Positions 22,983 through 34,577 are shown, counted from the first letter of the stretch. The stretch is DNA of 64,000 nt from Mesostigma viride (GCA_009746045.1 RPFO01000288.1:233758-297757); one strand, 5' to 3'. Translations and numbers: made by a program. The notes: a model not told the origin generated them from the letters alone.

Positions 22983-22998
22983 AAATTAACTCCTAGTG

Positions 22999-23267
22999 AA
23001 GAGACTAGAGAACGAGATCTAGAGAATACAGAGGTAGAACCGGTAGACAACCACGAGCACGGTACAGAGGGTATAGAGGTTCCACTGCACGTCCAAGCAG
23101 GGACAGATACAGGTGAGGTCATGGAGAGACCTGCGGAAGGCTCCCCACGATCCAGAGACCAGAACCCTAGGTTCCCAGCGGATGGGGACAATATAGACGC
23201 CTTACCCAGGCAGGGAGATGACAGGAACGACCGAGAGAGGCTCCAAGAGCAACAGCAGCAGCAGCAA

Positions 23268-23299
<32 letters not shown>

Positions 23300-24566
23300 G
23301 CAGCAGCAACCGCAGCAGCAGCAACAGCAGCAGCAGCATCAGCAGCAGCAACGGTCACCACAGCAGCAATGGCAACAGCAGCAACCCCGGATGCAGCAGC
23401 AACAACCCCAGACGAGACCACAATGGCTACCACCGGATCCAGAGCAGCAGGGAGACGATAATGGAGATACCCTGCACTACCGCCAGCAGCAGCCAGTCAC
23501 CGGGCGGCCAACGCATCCTTGGGCAGGTCGGGGGCGGCCCCAGAGACCTCCACCGGGTCCCCCACACCGGGGCAGACGCAGAGTGTCCTTCGGCAGCACG
23601 TCCCTGTTACCCACGGCGCTATGGTATTCGGACGAGGAAGGGGAGGCCCCAGGGGCAGATGGCGAGTTCGATGACCTGGAAGGGACTAACGAGGCGGACG
23701 AGGGATCTGTCACGCAGGGCCCGCCCGTTGGTTCTTATAGACCACGGACCAGCCCAGGGGAGACCCGGAGCAGTGTCACCACCCGCGACGAGGAGACTCA
23801 CCCGCCAGCCCAGCGCCCGGCACCTCAACCGCAGCGTCTACGGGCGCTTGACAGTAGCGTGGTCCCTTCGCCCGCGGCCGTCGGTAACCTGAATTTCAGC
23901 AGGGTGGCACTGGATGACCCGGGGTACGAACACCCCTCGTCGGTACAGGTGCGCCGGACACACGGCACACCGGACAGATCCGGATCTCTCCCGCGGTCGC
24001 AGCCTCCAGCATTCGGCTCCATCTCCTACAGAGAGGTCGGTGGGCCTAAGCTTAACACGATAAAGGCCCCACCGATGCCTACCTTCAAGAATGTACCCAA
24101 GCTGCACGCGGATATGAAACCGCGAGAGGTCGACGAATGGGGACGCATGTGGCAACAGCAGTATACCGTTTGGTGCAATCACAACAGCTGGGAACTGGCC
24201 ACCTGTGATTTGATCCCACATGTGGTCAACACCTGCATGGACCCCTCGGTGGTGAGCATCCTGAACTGTGAGAGCATCGCATCCCAGTCATACCCGCAAA
24301 CCGTGGAGGAGCTGATGGACCGGGTGCGCCGCAAGCTGATACCCCCAGACGCGGAGCTCCACGAGCGGATCGCTTTCGGCAAGCTGCGCCAGGGGACCAC
24401 CCCATATCGCGAGTTTCTGTCCAAGTTTGAGTCCAGCGCCGCTTATCTAACCGACATGACCTGGTACGAGTACAAGATCAGATTCATCGAGGCGCTCAGC
24501 CCCGAGCTGCAGGACGAGGTATTCAAACACTACGCTGAGGTCCCTGGAAGGAGTGGGACATCCTGA
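22999..24566 (+). CDS. gag: Ty3 gag, main part (polyQ and capsid)
   Basis: Continues the frame begun at 9638. An acidic N-terminal region is followed by a Gln-rich tract (CAG repeats, about 23250-23410), a Pro-rich disordered segment and then the retrotransposon capsid domain (from about 24050: PMPTFKNVPKLHADMKPREV, WGRMWQQQY, LMDRVRRKL, ELHERIAFGKLRQG, YREFLSKFE, ALSPELQDEVF). It forms the particle shell in Ty3 elements. The frame shifts at about 24545; the product continues in another frame with the zinc knuckle. Confidence 0.85.
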
Positions 24567-25400
24567 ATATCCAGAGATACCTTCTGCAGGTGGCCGACGT
24601 GGTGTCTCGCGGGCGCGCACCCTCGGTGCGCCGTTTCTTCAGACCTGCTCCCCCGCGACGGGTGAACCAGATGTACTCCACTGATTTCGCCGGCGAGGAG
24701 GAGGACGAGTACCTCGACGACCCTGACGAGGGCTACACTGACCTGGCGTCAACGCGATCGACGCTAGCAAGGCGCGCTGCTTCATGTGCAGCGAGGTGGG
24801 GCACCTCAAGCGCGACTGCCCCAAGCTCCGGGGCAAGAACGCCAGTCGTGGGACAGGAGAGGGACACCCAGTGTTCGTTTCTCCGGCCCGGCCTTCGGCA
24901 GCCGCCCCGACTCCTCCGGTCCTCGGGACCGACCCCGCAACGCGGGTGAGCGTGCGGCTCGCCTGCAGCACGCCAGACAGGTCCCGACGCAGTACCAGCA
25001 GCCGCGACCACCCGCGACCAGCTCTACCAAGGGTGTGTTGCGTGCGGTCAACGAGATGGAGGCGCGGCGACAGTCCTCCTCTTCCGGCCAAACGCAGGCA
25101 GTGGCTGGCTACGAGTATGACGACGAGGAGGGGGCTGACGAAGAGGAGGAGGGGGGGAAGAGGGCGGGTGGTCGGGCGAGGCGGCCTCCCGTCCCACCGC
25201 TCCTCGGGAGTAGTAGCCCTGCCCATGGGCTTGGGTCCCGGGGTAGGGGATAGGATAGAAAAATCAGATGGTAGCCCAGACGCGGAGTCAACTAGAGTAG
25301 AGGTAGACGTCAATAACGTGGCCGCAGACGCGTCCTCCCAACCGGCGGCGCGTGCATCTCAGGAGATTCGCGGCATCTGTTTCTTTTCAGCGGAGGGTTA
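24545..25400 (+). pseudogene. gag: Ty3 gag C-terminus with CCHC zinc knuckle (frameshifted)
   Basis: After the first shift the second frame reads NIQRYLLQVADVVSRGRAPS and an acidic EEEDEYLDD. After another shift the knuckle CFMCSEVGHLKRDC (C-x2-C-x4-H-x4-C) is at 24778-24819. An Arg/Pro-rich linker follows. Zinc knuckles bind the element's RNA for packaging. At least two 1-nt shifts break this part. Confidence 0.75.
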
Positions 25401-26060
25401 TTGGTCCCTCCCACCGTCCTTGATCCGTATTTGAAGGAGAAAACGATCATGGACGTGAAGTTCCTGGTCGACACCGGCGCCTCCACGTCCTTCATCAACG
25501 AGGCCCTGGTGCGTCGGCTGGGCCTGGTACCCCGGCCTCACACCACGGCAGTCTATGTCACCTACTCAGACGGTCGGCGACACCAATCGCCGGGCCTAGC
25601 AGACATCAAGGGTGTGCTGCAGGGCACGCCGGTGGACCTGGTGGCGACTATTGCGCCGCTGGGCGCTGCCGACATCATCATTGGAGTGGACTGGCTGGAC
25701 AAGCAGGATGTGGACATCAGTGTGCGCCGGCGGGTAGTTTGGTTTCCGGATGGTTCATTCTGGTGCCCTGACAGCGAGTATAGGGCACAGGCCGCGGAGG
25801 TCCATAACATTACACACGAGCGCTCGGCGGACGGGCCTCGACCAGCGTCCCAGATCCTGATGAGTAGCAAGACGCTGGCGCGCCAGCTTCGGAAGGGCAA
25901 GGAGTACGCGATGTATCGCATAGACCTGGATAGCACTCAGGCTCTGCTTAACGAGATTGGTGCCGGATTCACACCGGATGAGCTGGCGCGGTTCAATGCC
26001 GTCCTGGAGAAGCGCACTACCCTTTTTGCGGATCGCACCCCCAGTTCCCTCCCAATCGAT
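25401..26060 (+). CDS. pol: Ty3 pol: aspartic protease
   Basis: Open segment with the retropepsin core FLVDTGASTSFI (Asp codon 25470-25472), followed by VRRLGLV and the second-strand motif ADIIIGVDWLDKQDVDI. Cleaves the Gag-Pol polyprotein in Ty3 elements. The frame is lost at about 26050 in the linker to RT. Confidence 0.85.
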
Positions 26061-26790
26061 CGGTGTTGCACCGTGTCCAGCTCCAGGAGGGTTCCGGCCT
26101 ACCGTGTCTCCCATGTACCGCATGGGCCCAGTCGAGCTGGTGGAGCTCAAGAAGATCCTCATTTCACTGCTCGACGCTGGGCTCATTGAACCCAGCAACA
26201 GCCCCTTCTCAGCGGGCGTGCTGCTCGTTCCCAAGCCAGGAGGCAAGTGGCGTCTGGTGACGGATTACCGGAAGCTGAACGCCATCACCGTCAAGTCCCG
26301 GTATCCTCTACCGCGGATCGACGACATCTTCAACCGTGTCCAGGGGGCCACGTGTTTCACCGTCATCGACTGTGCGGACGGGTTTTGGCAGCTGCGCATC
26401 GCGCCAGAAGACTGCCACAAGACCGCGTTCGCTACGCCCTTCGGTCACTATCAGTTTCGGGTGGCGGCAATGGGGCTGTGCAATTCGCCGGCGTCCTTCC
26501 AGATGCTGATGAATGATATCCTCCGTCCGGTGATGGGCACAGCCCACTTGCCGCAGGTCTCCCAGGACCTGGCGGACCCGCAGAAGGGGGCGCGCCCGCC
26601 CTGGACCTACAAGCGCACGTGCGCGCTGGCGTATCTGGACGACATCCTGGTGTACTCCAAGACGTTCGAGGAGCACCTAGAGGATGTGGACGCCGTGCTG
26701 CAGATCATGGAGGATGAGCACCTTTCGGCGCGGAAAGCCAAGGTGCGCGCCGGCCGCTGCGTGCCGTTTCTGGGCCATACCTTGTCCGCG
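26060..26790 (+). CDS. pol: Ty3 pol: reverse transcriptase
   Basis: Contains PVELVELKKILISLLDAGLI, KWRLVTDYRKLNAIT, YPLPRIDDIF, FTVIDCADGFWQLRI (first catalytic Asp), MGLCNSPASFQ and the YLDD box at 26632-26643, all in the order of Ty3/gypsy RT. Two closely spaced frame changes precede it (about 26050-26095) and another follows FLGHTL at about 26785. Confidence 0.9.
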
Positions 26791-28460
26791 ACGGCATCGC
26801 GACCGACCCGGAGAAGATCGAGTCCGTCCAGCAATGGCCTGTCCCTACGGACGTGAAGGGGGTGCGCAGCTTCCTGGGATTGGCATCTTACTACCGACGG
26901 TTCATCCCGCGGTTTGCCACCATCGCCGCCCCGATCAACGCTCTTCTCAAGAAGGGTACCCCGTTCCTCTGGGCTGAGCAGTGCCAACAGGCTTTTGAGG
27001 CGCTTAAGCGCCACCTCACCACAGCACCAGTCCTTATCCTGCCGGACCCGGCCCTTCCTTTCGTCGTGGCTACGGACGCCAGCAAGGTGGCCATCGGGGG
27101 TGTCCTCCTGCAGGACCAAGGCAAGGGTCTTCAGCCCATCGAGTATATCTCACGCACAATGATTCCGGCGGAGCGGAATTACCCAGTGCATCAGCAGGAG
27201 CTTCTGGCAGTAGTCTACAGCTGCCACACGTGGCGTCACCATCTTCTGGGGGCCCAGTTTTCGGTGGCCATTAGTGAGCAGGGGGATCTCGACCCCCACC
27301 GCCTGGTGATCCACACCGACCACCGGCCGCTCACCCACCTCCTGGTGCAGCCCAACCTGACGCCCCGCCAAGCGCGGTGGATGGAGTACTTGTCACAGTT
27401 TGCGCCATTCAAGATCCAATACGTCAAGGGCGCGGACAACGTGGTGCCAGACGCCCTTTCGCGACGGGCGGACTATTGGTTCTACGAGGACATGGATGTG
27501 CTTCATACCACTTGCGTACCAGTGGCCGCCCCGGGGACCGCCTACGGCGCGGAGCCACGGTCTCCCCGGGCCCGCCACCTGTTTCATCTGGGACACACCA
27601 CCAGCGATGACTTGTCACCTCTCTTGGAGGAGACGAGTGCCCACGAGGACGTGGACGCCCCCGGGGAGGGGGAGGGATCGCATATGCGCATGCCCCTTAG
27701 CCATGTGGTGCCGCCCCAGGGAATTTTTCAGCTTCAGCCGATCGGCCCGCCCACAGTCTTCTCCGAATTCGTCAACCAGGCGAGTGCGGAGACAGACCCG
27801 GCCGCGGACGCGTTCACAGTCACGTCGGACCTGGAGACGATGATCAGTCGTTTCACGGTCACGGAGGAAGCGGCGCTTGAAGCCATCCGGGCGCATCCCC
27901 AGCAGATGGGTGCCTACCCTTGCAAGTTCCAGGATGGACGCCTGTTCGTGAGTGTCCAGCCGGAGGAATGGCGGCTGTATGTCCCGGAGCTTTGTAGGGC
28001 CGCCTTGCTTCACGAGCTCCACGATTCGCTTCTAGGCGGACATCAAGGAAGCCACCGTCTTTATCCTCGGGCCCGCAAACATTTCTACTGGCCAGGGATG
28101 AAGGAGTATATTGAGACATATGTGCGCCAGTGCCCCTCGTGCCAGATCATGAAGTCCAGGAACACGGGCTCGCAAGCCGTCCCCAAGACGTTACCTGATC
28201 CGATGGGTCCTTGGGATTCTATCATGATGGACTTCATCGGCCCGTTCAAGAAGGCGAAGAGCGGCAACAGCATGGTCCTGGTGTTCGTGGACCGCCTGAC
28301 GCGCATGTGTCACTTGGCCCCGTGTCCGGCCGACCTCACTGCGGAGGAGTGCGCCAAGATATACCTGACGCACGTGTTCCGGTTCCACGGGCTCAGCCGA
28401 CAGTTCATCTCCGACCGCGACAAGCTCTTCACGGCCAAATTCTGGCAGGAGTTTTCGAAC
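26790..28460 (+). CDS. pol: Ty3 pol: RT thumb, RNase H and integrase N-terminus
   Basis: 558-codon open frame (26853-28529), with homologous sequence from about 26785. It has GVRSFLGLASYYRRFIP (RT connection), the RNase H start FVVATDASKVAIGG and IHTDHRPL, and integrase HHCC zinc finger residues in HDSLLGGHQGSHRL and CPSCQIMK. The catalytic-core start is DFIGPFKKAKSGNSMVLVFV, then FISDRDKLFTAKFW (second Asp). The catalytic Glu lies past the next shift at about 28460. Confidence 0.9.
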
Positions 28461-28745
28461 GGCTGGGCACCAAGGTGTCGCTGGGCACGGCCTACCACAG
28501 TTCGTCGTCACATCTGGTGGAGCGGTTGAACCGCACAGTGCAAGAGACCATGCGACACTACACCGACGCGGTGGGCAGCAATTGGGAGGAACTTCTGGGC
28601 TTGGTGGAGTTCTCCCTGAACAATGCTCCCCAGGCCGCCCACGGATTTACCCCCTTTTTCCTCAACTCTGGCAGGCACCCTCTCACGCCTCCCGACCTGC
28701 TTATGAGCCCCGGACGGGGAGGATCAGGTCAAGCTGGACACACGC
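28445..28745 (+). CDS. pol: Ty3 pol: integrase core, Glu-containing part
   Basis: Frame-shifted continuation: LGTKVSLGTAYHSSSSHLVE then RLNRTVQETMRHY, giving the D,D-35-E Glu, and a conserved NNAPQAAHGFTPFFLN. The frame changes again near 28725. Confidence 0.85.
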
Positions 28746-29342
28746 CAGGGGGTTGATCGCTTGCTGCAGCGGATGCACCAGGCTCATAACAGTGCAGTCC
28801 AGGGCTACCGCGCCGCGACCGAGCGGTATCTGGAGAGGACAGCCGGCAAGCGGGATAACCGGGCGCCGTCCATTGAGGTGGGCGATTGGGTCCTGGTGGA
28901 GGGCCCACAGATCGGACGATTCTCACACAAGGTGGAGAAGGAGCTGAAGACTAAGCTTCGTCCCATGTTCCTGGGCCCCTACAAGGTTCTCACCAAGTTT
29001 GACGACGTCATGTTCCAGGTGGACGTCCCGGTGTCATGGAACCTCACGTCCAACCGTTTCCATCGTGACCAGCTCAAGTTGTACCACCAGAACACCATTC
29101 AGGGTAGGGTCAATCCCCCGGCCCCGTTGGAGTTCAATCCGGACACAGGGGAACAGGAGGATGAGGTGGCTGCGATCGTGGGACACCGAGATGTCAAACG
29201 AGGTCGGGGGACCCAGCGACAGTACCGTGTGCGATGGCGATTCGCGCAGCATGAGTCGGAGGACTCCTGGCGCACCCCTACTGAGTTAGCGGGTTGCGCC
29301 CGCTTATTGGAAGCATACAAGAAGACACACCAATTGCATTAA
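28725..29342 (+). CDS. pol: Ty3 pol: integrase C-terminus with chromodomain
   Basis: Open to a TAA at 29340-29342. Includes the GPY/F-type segment LRPMFLGPYKVL and, at about 29150-29330, a chromodomain-like module (AAIVGHRDVKRGRGTQRQYR, then VRWRF, ESEDSWRTPTEL, LLEAYKK). A C-terminal chromodomain defines chromoviruses and steers integration to particular chromatin marks. Confidence 0.85.
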   Translation, partial: QVKLDTRQGVDRLLQRMHQAHNSAVQGYRAATERYLERTAGKRDNRAPSIEVGDWVLVEGPQIGRFSHKVEKELKTKLRPMFLGPYKVLTKFDDVMFQVDVPVSWNLTSNRFHRDQLKLYHQNTIQGRVNPPAPLEFNPDTGEQEDEVAAIVGHRDVKRGRGTQRQYRVRWRFAQHESEDSWRTPTELAGCARLLEAYKKTHQLH

Positions 29343-29559
29343 TAGGCCACAGGCGGTATAACGGTGTACGGTGTAGGGTGAGAGTGAGGTGTGAGCCGGG
29401 TACTAGGTACACGCCGACTAACGCCTTGGCTTGTGGTGTGTGGGCCGTGCAGGGGGACGCCGCGGAGGCGCTTCCCAGGGCCAGACTTCGCCAGCGCCGC
29501 GGAGGCCGTAGAGGCAGGGAATCCGGGTAGTAGACGGGGAGTCGAGTGAGGAAGATCTG

Positions 29560-31925
29560 GTGGATATGGACACGACAGATTACCCGGAGGCCCCTCTACC
29601 AGAACAGGTTGACAGGATGCAGACAGCTCGCGGAGAGCCTGCAGTCCGAAGGGGTGCTTCAAGGGCCGGGGGCTCGGGGGTGGTGGCCGGCACGAGACGT
29701 CGTCCAGACCCGGAGCCCGGACGCGCGCACGAGCAGCTAGTGAAGGAGCTGAATGAGGAGACATTTAACCCCCGAGTGTTCGTGCGCGACTATGGTCGGG
29801 AGGGTGACTTGGTGGAGCGGCGTCGTCGGCGCCGTAACCAGATGCCGTCAGATCTCCGCGCTGATTCCATTCTGGCGCATGTCGGCCCCGCTAAGCTGGA
29901 GGATTTTCGATGGTTCGTGCGAAGAAATGTGGGGTTCAAGATCGAGACCCGCACTGCCGAGCGCGACGGCGTGGTGGTCGGTATCGACTGGGAAACCCAT
30001 GAGCGGGAGTGCCTGTGTCATGCGTGCGTGAACACGCTGGATGCAGGTCTGGTATTTCCACGGCTGTTGCTCCTCCTGATTCCACCCGAGGTGCGGAAGC
30101 ATCTGGAGAACTACTTTCCTCGATACCTCCCGTTGGAAGGGGCGTTGCGGGGCGAGAAGTGTATGCGCGCGGGTCAGTACTCGTTACGGCAGGCCCTGGA
30201 TCGCATCGTGGCGATGGACGACGAGGACCAGGATGATGGGAGCGAGGGTGACGACTCCGATTCTGATGACTACCCTCCCCGTCCTCTTCCTCGTCCTCCT
30301 CAAGGGATCCACCTTCTGGGGGCTCCTTGGAGGGCGGCGCAGGACATCGTCCTGTGACGCGTTTCGAGGCGCCACCGCCGGCGATGGGCTGGGGGCGCCC
30401 CTCGGGGCGAGGGTCTCGCCCGCGGTCCATGGGTTGGGGCGGAGGCAGCCAACCAGACTCTCGGCGTGCTCCAGACCGGCCTGCGCGTCGGCGCTCGCCC
30501 TCACCGTCATCGCGCTCGCGACTCGCGTTCCCGTTCGGACTCGGGAACGGAGGTACGCCCTGCTCGCCGAGCGTCACCACCACCCCGGCGCCCGGCTGAT
30601 CGGCACTGGGAGCGCACGTGGGGGTCGGCGGTGGAATTGGAGCGAGAGTCTCGGCGACCGCGGTCGGATACGACGGGAGCTGCTCCGGCTAGGACAGAAC
30701 AGCCGGCCGGGGGCGAGCCCCCGGTTGTGGCCCCCTTTCCTCCGACGGATGCGGGCCAAGAGGAGCCTACCTTCCTTGTCTCCTTGGAACCACCGGAGCC
30801 TACCTTCCTAGTCTCCCTGGAACCACGTCCCCGGCCTGCACCAGCCGGCTCATCAATGCCACGTCCTGCGGAGGGACACATCCGGCCCACTTCGTCGGGT
30901 CGACCCTCGCACCCTTCCGCGGAGGAACCGTGCCTACCCACCATGGCAGAGACGCGACCTCGGGCCGCAGAGGGCCCAGCGGAACGGACATTCTGGTACC
31001 AGCGGAGCCCGTGATGCGCTTGGAAGCGCTCGTAGCTGCGGTACAATCAGGACAGGACCTGATACAGCGCCTGATGGTCCAGCACGGTCGTCAAGGCGAT
31101 CATTCTGCGGCCACCTCAGTGGGCTATGATGCGGCTTCCAGAGCTCCTGGGTCATCTCACGAGGAGTGGTCATTGGGGACTTCATACGGCCGGTACCGGG
31201 CAGAGTGGTGAGACATGGTGGGCCAGGACCGCGCACGGAGAAGCTTTGTGTGACATTCGAGGGACCTCCGGCTTTTCAGGTTCCCCCGGGTACGCACCTA
31301 CCTGCTCCTCTGGTGTTTCGAGCGGGTCCTTGGTTCGCTGTGGATCGCGGGGCTTACTGGGAACAGGTAGAGATCACCTTTCTGCCCCAGGTTCCCCTGC
31401 CCCTGCCGCAACCCGACGACCCTCGTTTCCCCGCTGCGGTGGGGCATACTGTGCGGTTCGGGTCCGAAGACTGGTGGGATTGGCGTATCAGGTCGACGGG
31501 GTGGGGCACGTGGTGACGCCTCCCAAGGTGGCTCCAGCGGAGGGGAGTGTCTTTCTTAATCTGGTGGCGCCCGATATTGTAGGGCCCGGACGGTGTCGAT
31601 CAACGATGATCACGTGCGTATGGAGGTTTTCCTGATGGGGGTGCACTTTGTTCGCGAGCACCGTTGTGGGGTGGTGGATCGGTCGGCGCTGACACTCCTA
31701 TTCACCCATCCCCAGTACCTCGCTGGGTTCCTGTCTCTGTGGCCCAGAGGGTCGTGGGTGGAGCTGTCCCGGCTGGGTCGGCAGAAGGTGTCCCCCTACC
31801 AAGTGGCTTTTGAGATTGACCTGTGTTCGCACCCTGGGGTGATGACTTCACAGATGACCCACGCGGGGCGTAGGGCCTTCACTGAAGTCCTGTCGCAGCG
31901 ACGTGCCACTAGCGGCGGACGCTAG
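29560..31925 (+). pseudogene. Long unknown ORF 3' of integrase in Ty3 element (frameshifted)
   Basis: A coherent coding stretch of about 790 codons, broken by about five 1-nt shifts (open pieces 29560-30357, 30466-31014, 30930-31211, 31166-31516 and 31593-31925). Order: an N-terminal acidic/basic region; a conserved-looking block DLRADSILAHVGPAKLEDF, then WETHERECLCHACVN and LIPPEVRKHLENYFPRYLPL; an Arg/Ser/Pro-rich middle; and a C-terminal ordered region (SALTLLFTHPQYLAGFLSLW, ending SQRRATSGGR). It occupies the position where some elements carry env, but I see no signal peptide or clear transmembrane segments. The family is unrecognised. Confidence 0.6.
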
Positions 31926-32130
31926 AGTGGTTAGAATAGTTTTCGTGACGGATAGCGGATTGATCCAGTCACCATCAGAGTCTTACTACTACGTCAGAGT
32001 TGGTCCTGTGTATCAACTTCTAGAGGAACTGGCATTACTAACCTGCGGGTGAACCGAGGTTGGGACATAGTACTCTTATAGTAGCGTTGTTTTTCCAATC
32101 TAACTTGTACGGTAGGGACTACCGACCCCC

Positions 32131-32145
32131 ATGGGGGGGGAGGAG
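32131..32145 (+). promoter_or_regulatory. Polypurine tract of Ty3 element
   Basis: ATGGGGGGGGAGGAG directly abuts the 3' LTR, as expected for the plus-strand DNA primer. Confidence 0.85.
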
Positions 32146-32576
32146 TGTTACGTCCCTGCCCTTTTGGCCGGACGTAACAATGGAATAAATTACTAAGGCC
32201 GTTTGGTCTATTGGACTTGGGTTTTATGGACCTTGGCTATTGTGTGAATTGGACTAGTTATTTTGGTCCTAGGTTGTCCTTTTAGGGGCCGGCGCTGTGG
32301 CGCCGCGCCAGTCCTGAGTCCGTCAGTAGTTCTAGGCGTGGATCCTATAGTTGAGGGTCGATGTCGGCCCCGATCCTACGTGGATTGAGTGACTCGGATT
32401 ATTCTAGGGAAATTGGCGTGTATCTGCGCCGCAACCAACCTAGGTTAAATCGGTCCGAGGACGAGAGTCTCGTCCTCTTGGTTTAATGAATGATAAGTGC
32501 GAATACGCCTACACATTGAGCCCGGGGCATTATCCATTTGTAATTGGTATTGCTAGCCAATATAAGTGTGAATTAA

Positions 32577-34577
32577 CTCGTCGTCTGTCCCAACTCAGTC
32601 CTCACAGGAGGACTGAGTTGACAACTTTCAACCGCGTGTAGCGACTAGGTGGGGGGTCCATCCCACATGTTTTGATGTGGATCGGGGGTGTACTAGATGT
32701 CATTTTGTTGGCAAAAATACTGCATATGTGAAAACTTGACCCGAACACCTGAAAATTACACCGACGTTGGGCACCCTTCGCGATTTTGCATTTTTCGGGA
32801 AAAGAACGAGTGGGAAAAATTCAATCAAATCCTGGTGCATGAAGAAAAAATATAGGCATGAAAACAATATAGTTCTTGAAACGTGGCAAAAAACTGGGCT
32901 CGATTTGGCCACTGCAACTGCCTGAAACAATTAAAAAACTCTCAGTCCTCAGGAGAGGAATGGGGCTTTTGCTAACTTTGCTAGCATGTAAGTGCGGTCA
33001 TACTACACACCACCGTGGCCACCAACCATCCCAATCAACTCATTTCCCTTCAAGCATTACAGGACAACACACTTGCATCATCATACTTCAGGTATATCAT
33101 ACCTTATCATGTAGTGAGAGCCTATGCATGCACGTAGGGAATGGGCTTGGATACCTACCAACAAAGGGTTATGTCATAAGTGTCAACCACCAATATAATG
33201 GGTAGGTTAATCATATTTCCATTGTTTCTAACAACAATAGATATGGCTATAACTAGTACTCCTACACACAGATCTCGAGTGATTTATCTAGTACCAAATC
33301 CGAAAGGCTTGCATCACTCCCCGGACAGGAGAAATTTTGCGGATGACTGTAGGTGTAAGTTGGCGATGCCATGGTAACCGGAGACGTCCGTCCTATTGTC
33401 AGCAAAATTTGGTGCGAGAGGTCCCCAGTTCGATTCAGGTCGGATTCATTTGTAGATCGCGTTTTCCGCGTTCTCCGCGGCCCGGCACTGAACGCAAAGG
33501 TTTTCACCTTTGCGGAGTGTCTGATCAGAATAACTGTTTTGCCTTGCCATGATGTGGCCAACATAGTTGCTGGCACATGATGGCAGTGGTTTGTCACCAA
33601 GACTTTTCACTCACCCGTAAAAGCTTGAATGCACCCTTGACGCAGCCCTTGGCCACACAATCATGCAGTATGAACGTAGCAAAAGAATAACTAACATCTA
33701 TGAAGGAGTTTAAACCTGCACAGCTCCTAAAACCCTGCACAACTACACTGGGGTAAGGCAAATGCCTGCTAACATCATCTGAAAAGGGGGTTTTAGAGAG
33801 GGGCAGGCAACGGTCAAGAAAGAGCATCAAGACTTGAACCTGACAACGCCTCGCAAGCTTAAACTCATGTACGAACATCAAGAAACGAAGAGGCAACGAT
33901 TATCCGGCTTTACCTGGCACGGCTGGCGTTACCTTGGCCCAGGCGGTGCCCGCAAAAGTGGCACTTTGCGGCACATAGACCATGACGTGACAGAATGGTC
34001 GAAATCATCAAATCTATACTGTCACTCGATTTATTCTAATACAATGCATGTTACAATGTAGAAAGAAACCTATCAGCCATTGAAATTGCGCCGGAAAGCA
34101 AGCGCAGTCATCAATTCCGTCGACCTGCCTTATCGCAGTTTTTTCCAGCAAGAACAGTGCCGACACCGGGTAAATCGCATCCCCGCGAGCTAAAAATTGA
34201 TTTTTATCATCTTCAGGGCATGTGAAATCTATTTCCTGAGTTTGGACAGCTAACTCGTCCGCAAACCTAAACTGCATGCATGGGCGCGAGCCGCCATGGC
34301 TAGGTGGTGCATTTCCGGAACTTGCGTTTCATGTGGAAAAGTACCCTTACCACCTGTACTTTGACCGTACATTTAGCCGCTCATACCAAATCCAAAAAAA
34401 TCCCAAAAATATGTCCAAGAAAGATCTTTTCACGTAGTATTTGAATAAATTTTGAGAGATTTTTATTGTCAAAAATTCTGACCGGGGCGAATTTTCTACG
34501 AAACCCAAAAACTCGGTCCTCGAGAGAGGACTGAGTTCAACTCAGTCCTCCGTAGAGGACCAGGGACAGACGACGAG
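32577..34577. mobile_element. 2001-bp TTAA-flanked non-autonomous (piggyBac-like) element
   Basis: Flanked by TTAA at 32573-32576 and 34578-34581. The empty site GTGAATTAATTAGC is preserved in the 5' LTR, so the borders are exact. The termini are inverted: CTCGTCGTCTGTCCC at the left and its complement at the right. Just inside both ends are subterminal hairpins made of AACTCAGTCCTC and GAGGACTGAGTT. The TTAA target is the signature of the piggyBac superfamily, though the ends do not begin with the usual CCC. No transposase ORF is seen. It carries a SINE copy at 33290-33560. Confidence 0.85.
33290..33560 (+). repeat. tRNA-derived SINE copy
   Basis: About 255 bp, nearly identical to the complement of 49735-49985. 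Contains a TGTAAGTTGGCGATGCC A-box-like part, the B-box-like GTTCGATTC and a GCAAAGGTTTTCACCTTTGC hairpin near the end. Inferred Pol III SINE. It lies inside the 2-kb TTAA element. Confidence 0.7.

Larger units (their letters stand above)
9682..22998. mobile_element. 13.3-kb CACTA (EnSpm)-like DNA transposon in Ty3 gag
   Basis: The ends are inverted: CACTAGGAGTTAATTT at 9682-9697 and its exact complement at 22983-22998. CACTA termini plus large subterminal arrays of a short motif (9704-10205 and 22660-22980, built on GGTTACCGG/CGGTAACC) are the hallmarks of EnSpm/CACTA elements. The target duplication reads AA, or GAA (9679-9681 and 22998-23000) if the last G is shared with the TIR, which would fit the family's 3 bp. 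Removing it restores the gag frame. No TNP2-like transposase is visible. The interior is minisatellites, a small minus-strand ORF and a large direct duplication, so it is probably non-autonomous. Confidence 0.75.

Noticed and set aside
9691-22989. TTAA on both sides of the 13.3-kb insertion, suggesting a piggyBac element
   Set aside because: Using TTAA leaves a TAG in gag and poorly matched ends. The CACTA borders (9682-22998) give a 16-bp perfect TIR and an open gag frame.
24545-28745. Programmed ribosomal frameshifting in gag-pol
   Set aside because: About eight shifts in varied directions, several inside single catalytic domains, do not fit a programmed site.
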